A program made the translations under genes and the position numbers. 64,000 bases of DNA, taken from Paenibacillus sp. FSL H8-0537. GTDB taxonomy: Bacteria; Bacillota; Bacilli; Paenibacillales; Paenibacillaceae. This document shows positions 57,892 through 64,000 of this stretch, piece by piece. The stretch spans positions 1,847,501 to 1,911,500 of the forward strand of contig NZ_CP150290.1 of the NCBI RefSeq assembly GCF_038051995.1. The letters run 5' to 3'. Numbering within the stretch: the first letter of the stretch is position 1; the number at the start of each line of letters is the position of its first letter. The notes under the pieces are model-generated. The model saw only the letters and a list, made by a program, of their open reading frames with translations, was not told the DNA's origin and did not search any database.

Positions 57892-58506
57892 ATGGATCAA
57901 AAATCCCCGAATGTGCAGTGGCAATCATATGAGCTTGGCGGATTGCAGCAGTCTGGCCAAGTGTCCTATTCCGGCAGCATTGTATGGTTAACAGGGCTAC
58001 CTGCATCAGGAAAGTCATCTATCGCTGCTTCGCTTCATAGACAGCTTCAAGCTAACGGCGTGCGAACGGCGGTACTGGATGGCGATAATTTGCGGCATGG
58101 GCTAAACCGCGATCTTGGCTTTAGCGCAGAGGATCGCCGCGAAAATGTGCGCCGCACCGCGGAGGTGGCGGGGCTGTTTGCTAGCAATGGAAGCATTGCC
58201 ATAGCGGCGCTCGTCTCGCCGCTAGAGGCGGATCGAGCACTGGCGCGAGCGATTGCAGCTCCACTGCCCTATGTGGAGGTGTATGTAAATTGTCCGCTTG
58301 CGATATGCGAGCAGCGTGATCCGAAGGGGCTTTACAGCAAGGCGCGGCGGGGAGAAATTCCGCTGTTCACGGGCATATCTGCTCTTTACGAGGCGCCGCT
58401 CGCTCCAGACCTGGAGCTGTTTTCGGGCAAAGGAAACGCGGATACTGCGGCTGAGGCCGTTATCCGCTGCTTGCAGCAGCGCGGTATTTTAACCGAGCGG
58501 GATTAG
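57892..58506 (+). CDS. cysC: Adenylylsulfate kinase
   Basis: The protein has 204 residues. It phosphorylates adenosine 5'-phosphosulfate to PAPS. P-loop: WLTGLPASGKSSIAASL. APS site: LDGDNLRHGLNRDLGFSAED then RRENVRR. Lid: DPKGLYSKARRGEIPLFTG. No ATP sulfurylase or PAPS reductase gene is adjacent, so it may serve sulfation or a dispersed assimilation pathway. It is 12 bp after the hydrolase gene and shares its transcript. Confidence 0.95.
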   Translation: MDQKSPNVQWQSYELGGLQQSGQVSYSGSIVWLTGLPASGKSSIAASLHRQLQANGVRTAVLDGDNLRHGLNRDLGFSAEDRRENVRRTAEVAGLFASNGSIAIAALVSPLEADRALARAIAAPLPYVEVYVNCPLAICEQRDPKGLYSKARRGEIPLFTGISALYEAPLAPDLELFSGKGNADTAAEAVIRCLQQRGILTERD

Positions 58507-58557
58507 CAAAACAACCGGGCAGCCTATGCTCTTGTGATACGCTCTGGAAACTCATGC

Positions 58558-58602
58558 AAAAAAAGCTTCTTCTTCGGGAACGCCCGAAGAGGAAGCTTTT
58601 TA
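58558..58602. terminator. Bidirectional terminator between cysC and yhbH
   Basis: AAAAAGCTTC and GAAGCTTTTT flank a CTTCGGG/CCCGAAG stem; A/T runs lie on both sides. Confidence 0.88.
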
Positions 58603-58676
58603 CGTTTGATGTAATGTGCTTGAGCAGCGACTTCGCTTGTGCCAGCTGACTGCTGGACGAAGTCTAATGCATGCTT

Positions 58677-59828
58677 TTAGGCGCCGCTTGCGGGCTTGGA
58701 GAAGAAGGCTTTAAGCGCCTTATATACTTCGCCTTTATCCTTAATAATCGAATACATAAATTTTTTATTGCTTATGTTTTTATATGCCGACATTAAGGTA
58801 CTGCTGCGATTATATTGATTTACCTCGCCGTAGCCGAACAGATTGGCCCGTTCCAGCAGCTTGTCGATGAGCTTCACGCATTTTTCGTTATCGGAGGTCA
58901 AATTATCGCCATCGGAAAAATGAAAGGGATAAATGTTCCAATTGGCCGACGGATAACGGCTGTCGATAATATCAAGCGCCTTCTGATAGGCAGAGGAGCA
59001 GATGGTGCCGCCGCTCTCGCCGCGAGTGAAAAATTCCTCTTCGGTTACTTCCTTCGCTTCGGTATGATGCGCCACGAATACCATCTCAACATGCTGATAT
59101 TTCCGGCGCAGAAAGCGAGTCATCCAGAAGAAGAAGCTTCTGGCACAATATTTTTCAAAAGAGCCCATGGAGCCTGAAGTGTCCATGAGCGCCAATACGA
59201 CGGCATTGGATTGGGGCTTTACGATTTCATTCCACGTTTTAAAACGCAAATCATCCGGCGAGATGCCGCCAATGCCTGAGCGTCCTTCATTGGCATTGCG
59301 CTTCAAATTTTGAATGAGCGTCCGTTTTTTGTCGATGTTGGACATAATGCCTTTTTTGCGAATATCGTGAAAGACGACCTCGGTAGTTTCCATTACATCC
59401 TTCTGCTTTTGCTCCAGATTAGGAAGCTCCAGCTCCTCGAAGAGCATATCCTCCAACTGGTCAATGCTGATTTCTGCCTCCACATAGTCCTCGCCCGGCT
59501 GATCGCCCGCACCCTGTCCTTTGCCCGGACCTTTGGCGGCCCCAGGATCAACGCCGAGCACATCCCCTACCTGTGAATCGCCATCGCCTTGTCCAACATG
59601 CTGCTTCTTGTTGTAGTTGTAGACGAAATGGGATTCATCAATGCTTTTAATCGGTATTTTCACCGTCTGCTTGCCATCGGATAATACAATGCTTTCATCG
59701 GTCACAATATCGGGAAGATTTTGCCGAACAGCTTCTCTTACTTTTTCCTGGTGCCGGGCTTGATCTTCGTAACCTTTGCGATGCAGGGTCCAATCCTCCT
59801 GTGACACGATAAATAACGGTTCTGTCAC
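58677..59828 (-). CDS. yhbH: Sporulation protein YhbH (UPF0229)
   Basis: The protein has ~383 residues from the GTG at 59828, giving the family-like start [20 protein letters not shown]. The frame to 59855 lacks a ribosome site there, while GGGAG lies 10 bp before this GTG. Conserved: [17 protein letters not shown], a von Willebrand A-like core [55 protein letters not shown]. YhbH acts with SpoVR and the kinase PrkA in sporulation. Here spoVR is ~38 kb away and prkA is not in the window. Confidence 0.93.
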   Translation of the reverse strand: MTEPLFIVSQEDWTLHRKGYEDQARHQEKVREAVRQNLPDIVTDESIVLSDGKQTVKIPIKSIDESHFVYNYNKKQHVGQGDGDSQVGDVLGVDPGAAKGPGKGQGAGDQPGEDYVEAEISIDQLEDMLFEELELPNLEQKQKDVMETTEVVFHDIRKKGIMSNIDKKRTLIQNLKRNANEGRSGIGGISPDDLRFKTWNEIVKPQSNAVVLALMDTSGSMGSFEKYCARSFFFWMTRFLRRKYQHVEMVFVAHHTEAKEVTEEEFFTRGESGGTICSSAYQKALDIIDSRYPSANWNIYPFHFSDGDNLTSDNEKCVKLIDKLLERANLFGYGEVNQYNRSSTLMSAYKNISNKKFMYSIIKDKGEVYKALKAFFSKPASGA

Positions 59829-59892
59829 GAGCGTCACACTCCCATCTTTCATCAATAAGATCTGGATCAGGGCCAGGGGATCTAATTTTTCG

Positions 59893-60000
59893 TTGAAATA
59901 TAAGAATTTATAAGTTTCACACTTATCATTTGGCTTATATTTCTCGGAGTGAAACGCGCCTTGCCGCCAAAGGACGGCGATAGCCGTTTCACCTTGTTAT
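59893..60000 (-). repeat. Two-hairpin intergenic repeat, copy 2
   Basis: On the minus strand GTGAAACGGC ... CGTTTCAC encloses a GCCGTCCTTTGGCGGC hairpin. Then comes an AT-rich hairpin with arms GAAATATAAG and CTTATATTTC. Sequence differs from copy 1 (4537-4639) mostly at paired positions while the fold is kept. Confidence 0.65.
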
Positions 60001-60141
60001 TCAATATATTCACGTCTGGGGCGGATATGTGAGTCAAAAGCGATCTGAATCTAGCTAATTAATCGCATGAATCTCGGTTTTTTTAACAAAGAACTCTGTT
60101 TTTTAAGTAGTAAAATGTCGGAACACAGTCTATCATCGACA

Positions 60142-60157
60142 ATGAAAGCGATTCCAA
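60142..60157 (+). promoter_or_regulatory. cre-like site upstream of the PL11 gene
   Basis: ATGAAAGCGATTCCAA agrees with TGNAANCGNTTNCA (TGAAAGCGATTCCA) and lies 57 bp before the ATG. CcpA control is likely. Confidence 0.55.
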
Positions 60158-60213
60158 ATTATGGTTTTGATTCATAAAAACGTATGATTTATTAAGGAGC
60201 TGAATAAGAAGAG

Positions 60214-62412
60214 ATGAACGTTAAAAATGTCATTCGCAAAACCGTAATGCTCATGGTTGCTTCTTTGCTGGTGATTCCCGCTTTTGTTGTGGAACCAAAG
60301 GTCAGTGCTGCCGCCCCAAGGCAGATGGAAGCTTTAACGAGGGGAGTCGTCGCTGTAAAAGTAAGTGGAGGCGTATTTGTCAGCTGGCGGCTGCTCGGCG
60401 GCGAGGCGGCTAATACAGGCTTCAACGTTTATCGCAACGGGACGAAGGTAAACAGCAGTGTCATTACGACAAGCACGAATCTTCTGGATGCTGGCGGCAG
60501 CAACTCTTCTACCTATTATGTCCGCGCCGTAATTAATGGCGTTGAACGACCAGCCTCCAATACGGCAACCGTATGGGCGAACAACTATAAAGATATTCCG
60601 CTGGACAAGCCTGCTGGCGGGACAACACCGAGCGGCGAAAGCTACACCTATAGTGCAAATGATGCAAGCGTAGCCGACCTTGACGGAGATGGCGAATACG
60701 AGATCGTCCTCAAGTGGGACCCGTCCAACGCCAAGGATAACTCCCAATCGGGGTATACCGGCAATGTTATTTTTGATGCTTACAAAATGAACGGACAAAA
60801 GCTGTGGCGCATTAATATGGGCAAAAATATTCGCGCAGGTGCCCATTATTCGCAATTTCTCGTCTATGACTTTAACGGCGACGGCAAAGGCGAGGTGGTC
60901 ATCAAAACAGCGGACGGCACCGTGGATGGAACAGGACAGGTAATAGGCAGCTCTACTGCCGATTACCGCAATTCTTCGGGCTATGTGCTGTCAGGTCCGG
61001 AATATTTGACTGTTTTTTCAGGCCAGACGGGGGCTGCGCTTGCGACAACGAACTATGTGCCGGCCAGAGGCACCGTATCGAGCTGGGGTGATAGTTATGG
61101 CAACCGTGTCGATCGCTTTCTAGCTGGCGTTGCTTATTTGGATGGTGTTAGGCCAAGCATTGTCATGTCGCGCGGCTATTACACGAGAACCGTCATTGCT
61201 GCTTTTGACTTCCGGAATGGCTCGCTGACGAGCCGCTGGACGTTTGATACGAACAGTTCTGGCAATTCTGCTTATGCGGGACAGGGTAATCATAGTTTGA
61301 GCGTGGCGGATGTTGATAATGACGGCAAGGATGAAATTGTATTTGGCGCAATGACCGTTGATGATAATGGCCAGAAGCTATATAACACAAATATGGGGCA
61401 TGGCGATGCGATGCATGTCAGCGATTTGAACCCGAACCGTGCTGGTCTTGAGGTATTTAAGGTAAACGAGGATACGAGCAAGCCTTATGGAGCCCAAGTC
61501 CATGATGCGGCTACTGGTCAAATTTTGTGGGGTGTCCATACGGGCGCGGATACGGGACGAGGCATGGCGGCCGACATCGATCCTCGTTATCCTGGAGCTG
61601 AGGTTTGGGCTGGCAGTGGTGTAGGGCTGAGGACGATTACGGGGCAGCTCATTTCCAGCACGCCTCCATCCTCGCAAAATTTCGGCATCTGGTGGGATGG
61701 CGACCTGCTGCGCGAGCTGCTTGACCATGTATGGTCGGGAAGCGCTGGAGTTGGCGTCGGCAAAATTGAAAAATGGAATTACAATACCGGTGCAGTCAGC
61801 CGCCTGCTAACGGCAACGGGAACTTACTCCAACAATACGACAAAAGGGAATCCTAGCTTGCAGGCAGATCTGATTGGCGATTGGCGCGAGGAAGTGTTGT
61901 GGCGTACGGAGGACAGCACTAAGCTGCGCTTATATACAACCACAGATGTTACGACATATCGTCTCTACACGCTGATGCATGATGCCGTATACCGTTTAGG
62001 TGTTGCGTGGCAAAATGTAGCCTACAACCAGCCGCCGCATACGAGCTATTTCCTTGGAAATGGCATGAGCACGCCTCCTGCACCAAGCATGTACACGACT
62101 CTGCCACAGGCCTCGTTTACGGAAGTAGGCACGGCCAATGCCTTGCTCGCTGAGGAGGCTGCTTTGGAAGAAGCAGTGACTGCCCCTGAACAGGAGCTAG
62201 CTCCGCAAACGGAGCCGGAAACAGGATCGGAAACAGGATCGGAAACAGAGCCTGAAACAGAACCTCAGACAGAGCCGGTAACGACCCCCGTTCCTGAACA
62301 ACAGCCAGACAACCGTGTGCCAACCGGCCTGTTTAATCCAAATGCAGCAGCTCAAGTGGCTTCAGGCGCAGCGCTAAGCGCAGTCCATGGACAAGCCGCT
62401 CCTATTTCGTAG
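60214..62412 (+). CDS. Secreted rhamnogalacturonan lyase, PL11 (YesW/YesX-like)
   Basis: The protein has 732 residues. A signal peptide (VIRKTVMLMVASLLVIPAFV, cleavage near VSAAAP) is followed by a fibronectin-III-like segment (~30-115) and the eight-bladed PL11 propeller (~120-625) with calcium-binding DLDGDGEYEIVLK, DFNGDGKGEVVIK, DVDNDGKDEIVFG and GIWWDGDLLRELLDH. It cleaves the rhamnogalacturonan I backbone. The final ~100 residues form a Glu/Thr/Pro-rich tail (ETGSETGSETEPETEPQTEP) without a recognised anchor. AAGGAG lies upstream. Confidence 0.94.
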   Translation: MNVKNVIRKTVMLMVASLLVIPAFVVEPKVSAAAPRQMEALTRGVVAVKVSGGVFVSWRLLGGEAANTGFNVYRNGTKVNSSVITTSTNLLDAGGSNSSTYYVRAVINGVERPASNTATVWANNYKDIPLDKPAGGTTPSGESYTYSANDASVADLDGDGEYEIVLKWDPSNAKDNSQSGYTGNVIFDAYKMNGQKLWRINMGKNIRAGAHYSQFLVYDFNGDGKGEVVIKTADGTVDGTGQVIGSSTADYRNSSGYVLSGPEYLTVFSGQTGAALATTNYVPARGTVSSWGDSYGNRVDRFLAGVAYLDGVRPSIVMSRGYYTRTVIAAFDFRNGSLTSRWTFDTNSSGNSAYAGQGNHSLSVADVDNDGKDEIVFGAMTVDDNGQKLYNTNMGHGDAMHVSDLNPNRAGLEVFKVNEDTSKPYGAQVHDAATGQILWGVHTGADTGRGMAADIDPRYPGAEVWAGSGVGLRTITGQLISSTPPSSQNFGIWWDGDLLRELLDHVWSGSAGVGVGKIEKWNYNTGAVSRLLTATGTYSNNTTKGNPSLQADLIGDWREEVLWRTEDSTKLRLYTTTDVTTYRLYTLMHDAVYRLGVAWQNVAYNQPPHTSYFLGNGMSTPPAPSMYTTLPQASFTEVGTANALLAEEAALEEAVTAPEQELAPQTEPETGSETGSETEPETEPQTEPVTTPVPEQQPDNRVPTGLFNPNAAAQVASGAALSAVHGQAAPIS

Positions 62413-62423
62413 AGCTAGGGTTA

Positions 62424-62444
62424 TTATCCCCTCAGCTCAGAAAC
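62424..62444 (-). repeat. 20-bp family motif, left of the 62.4-63.2 kb cluster
   Basis: TTATCCCCTCAGCTCAGAAA, one substitution from the family consensus, 12 bp after the PL11 stop. Confidence 0.65.
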
Positions 62445-62570
62445 GCAAAAAGAGGAACAGGCGCATCTATTTAACCGGACTTCAGTTTTTCTAGTAAATC
62501 TAGCATCTCTTCGTGTAGCTATAAGTATCAGGCTTGGGCAGACTGTTCCTATTTTTTAAAGCTTGAGGTA

Positions 62571-63151
62571 TTATCCCCTTAGCTCAGAAACATTGAGATC
62601 GGAGTCAGTCCAAGACATTTTATAAAATAGTAGTGTAAAGAGAAGTGAAAAACTACAGAAGTACAGAAGTACAGAAGTACAGAAGTACTGAAGTAACAAA
62701 GCAATTAAGCAAAAAAACAAAAAAAGCTAGGGAAGAAGCAAAGCCGTTGGAAGGAAAACTGGATTGAGGCACCGCCAGCAAAAGAAAAGGAACGGTGCAC
62801 GAGAGCAACTTAATCGACATGGAAGCTGAAGCTGTGCTATTTTTGAAAGCTTCCGAAGTTTGATTGGGTGAATGGGGAATAACATCGGTAAATCGAAGAT
62901 TCAGCTTATAGTCAGTTGGTAAATTTTGATCACTCAAAGGTATTCGATTATGGAAATGACCATTATACGATTTTTGCATAAATGAGAACTTGCTGTAGTC
63001 ACAGCATTCGAATCGCAACTGCAACAGCAATGGGATGGAAAGCCTTTTGTGCTTGGAGAACTGGGAGAGCTTGGAGAGCTGTTTGGGCGGTGTGATCAGG
63101 CATGTTGCCGGATTGTGCCGTTCAAGCGGCTTTTCTGAGCTAAGGGGATAA
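62571..63151. repeat. ~580-bp element bounded by the 20-bp inverted repeats
   Basis: The left end TTATCCCCTTAGCTCAGAAA (62571-62590) is mirrored by TTCTGAGCTAAGGGGATAA (63133-63151). It is the longest of the three paired elements. The interior shows no transposase. Confidence 0.6.
62655..62694. repeat. 8-bp tandem repeat, about five copies
   Basis: The unit ACAGAAGT occurs four times in a row, then once as ACTGAAGT. Confidence 0.9.
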
Positions 63152-63271
63152 GGGACAAAAGGCGAAGAAAACGCTGTAACCCAAAACAACTTAAAACAAG
63201 CCAAGCCAAACAAAGCCATAGTTGAAAAATAAATCGGCCATTCCGTGACAACAGGCAAGCGCCGGACTGCG

Positions 63272-63290
63272 AAAAAAGCAGCCGCGCTGC
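63272..63290 (-). terminator. Terminator of the amidohydrolase gene
   Basis: On the minus strand GCAGC-GCG-GCTGC is followed by T6. Confidence 0.7.
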
Positions 63291-63305
63291 CGCATGCTTG
63301 CCGTT

Positions 63306-64000
63306 CTATATACCGTCTACGATTCTCCGTGCTCGAATGCCCGCCTCGTAAAGCAGTACCTCCTCGTCTATCGTCAGCAGCTCGCGGCCTTGCATCAGGA
63401 GCTTGCCGTTGACGATGGTCGTATCGACATCGCTGCCATTCACGGCGTAAGCGAGCAGCGACTCTACTTGATGGACAGGCTGCAGGTGGGGCTTATTCAT
63501 ATCGACTAAAATGAGATCGGCTTTTTTGCCAGCCTCGAGCGTTCCTGTATCATAATCGATGCGCAGCAGCTTGGCGCTTTCAACTGTTGCCATCTCCAGC
63601 ACCTGATGGGCTGGGAAAACGGACGGGTCGCCGGCTGCTATTTTTTGCATCCAGGCCGCTGCTTTAATCCCTTCAAACATGTCGACTGTGGAAGCACTTC
63701 CTGATCCGTCCGTACCGAGTCCAACCGTAATGCCAGCATCGATAAGTGCTGCCACTGGGGCAATGCCGCAGCCGAGCTTTAAATTGCTGACCGGATTGTG
63801 GGAAACGCCACCTTCCATTCCACTAAGCAGCTGAATGTCGTCATGTGTTAGATGCACGCCATGGGCCAGTAAAGTATGGGCCTCGGCAAATAGCCCGAGA
63901 TTGTGTAAATAAGCGGCTGGCGAGCAGTTGTATTTGGCTTTGATCTTGGTGACTTCCTCTACCGTTTCCGCTAGATGGATATGGATAGGCAGATCTTTTT
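63306..64000 (-). CDS. Amidohydrolase, MtaD/SAH-deaminase-like, 5' partial
   Basis: The frame is open to the window edge, giving the C-terminal ~231 residues. Seen: LPIHIHLAETVEEVTKIKAK (metal-site His-x-His region), LLAHGVHLTHDDIQLLSG, VSHNPVSNLKLGCGIAPV, VGLGTDGSGSASTVDMFEGI (catalytic Asp), then GTLEAGKKADLILVDMNKPH. This is the COG0402 group, which includes 5'-methylthioadenosine/S-adenosylhomocysteine deaminase and chlorohydrolases; the SNNxxD-type variant SGSASTVDMF favours MtaD. The exact substrate cannot be fixed from this part. Confidence 0.88.
   Translation of the reverse strand, partial: KDLPIHIHLAETVEEVTKIKAKYNCSPAAYLHNLGLFAEAHTLLAHGVHLTHDDIQLLSGMEGGVSHNPVSNLKLGCGIAPVAALIDAGITVGLGTDGSGSASTVDMFEGIKAAAWMQKIAAGDPSVFPAHQVLEMATVESAKLLRIDYDTGTLEAGKKADLILVDMNKPHLQPVHQVESLLAYAVNGSDVDTTIVNGKLLMQGRELLTIDEEVLLYEAGIRARRIVDGI

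Larger units (their letters stand above)
59829..60213. other. Intergenic region between yhbH and the PL11 gene
   Basis: A 385-bp divergent control region. It contains the second two-hairpin repeat (59893-60000) and a cre-like site (60142-60157). No gene is visible. Confidence 0.6.
62445..63305. other. Gene-free repeat region between PL11 and the amidohydrolase
   Basis: It holds two more copies of the 20-bp motif (62571-62591, and 63133-63151 inverted) bounding ~580 bp, an 8-bp tandem repeat (62655-62694) and a terminator (63272-63290). A 201-codon minus-strand frame at 62653-63258 has no ribosome site or family motif, and its C-terminus is coded by the tandem repeat, so it is not called. Confidence 0.6.

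Noticed and set aside
62653..63258. 201-codon minus-strand ORF between PL11 and the amidohydrolase
   Set aside because: It has no family motif, no ribosome site, and its C-terminus is coded by the 8-bp tandem repeat.

Overview
The window looks like chromosomal DNA of a spore-forming Bacillota of the Paenibacillus type. The reasons are sporulation genes (spoVR, yhbH, a GerMN lipoprotein, a BclA-like collagen protein), S-layer-homology and copper-amine-oxidase-N stalk domains, many secreted plant-polysaccharide enzymes (GH51, GH53, PL11), Gram-positive ribosome-binding sites, and CcpA- and ArgR-type operators. No rRNA or canonical tRNA gene was seen. The genus is inferred from gene content, not from a marker.

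Layout. 0-11 kb: end of a globin-coupled chemoreceptor; an operon of circularly permuted ATP-grasp, alpha-E and transglutaminase proteins; a secreted GATase-like protein; an SMC-like ATPase; a collagen-like spore-surface protein with its glycosyltransferase; RidA. 11-20 kb: a rearrangement hotspot with an IS3 fragment, phage-tail (XkdM/XkdN) remnants, a frameshifted bacteriocin-like gene with a small membrane protein, a broken second copy of spoVR, an AT-rich two-gene module (HEPN-like protein plus zinc-ribbon ATPase), a decayed large serine recombinase, and intact spoVR. 20-36 kb: a Uma2 gene with an amber stop, oxalate decarboxylase, an unusual transcarbamylase behind two ARG boxes, GH51 with its regulator, odhAB, an SLH protein, an HD hydrolase with YhaM, and an HNH nuclease. 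36-45.7 kb: an RNA-repair locus with two WYL regulators divergent from rtcB-1, an intergenic RNA carrying a tRNA T-arm, a slipin, a riboswitch-like leader, a nucleotidyltransferase, rtcB-2 and kptA, followed by a two-spacer orphan type I-C CRISPR array. 45.9-64 kb: cell-wall amidase, GerMN lipoprotein, an Rnl2-type RNA ligase with a YpsA-like SLOG protein, envelope proteins, M19 dipeptidase, glutaminase, GH53, CysC, YhbH, PL11 and a partial amidohydrolase.

Working together. The 36-45 kb genes form a plausible RNA damage-response unit: ligation by RtcB, 2'-phosphate removal by KptA, nucleotidyl transfer by the COG3541 protein, a membrane scaffold (slipin) and WYL regulators reading from overlapping divergent promoters. 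GH51, GH53 and PL11 attack arabinan, galactan and rhamnogalacturonan I; the GH53 and PL11 genes carry cre-like sites.

Repeats. Two intergenic repeat families recur: a 20-bp motif, often in inverted pairs bounding 120-580 bp, and a two-hairpin element near 4.6 and 59.9 kb. The two regions most worth following are the structured RNAs of the RNA-repair locus (40.0-40.2 and 42.15-42.40 kb) and the two-gene module at 14.6-17.05 kb.
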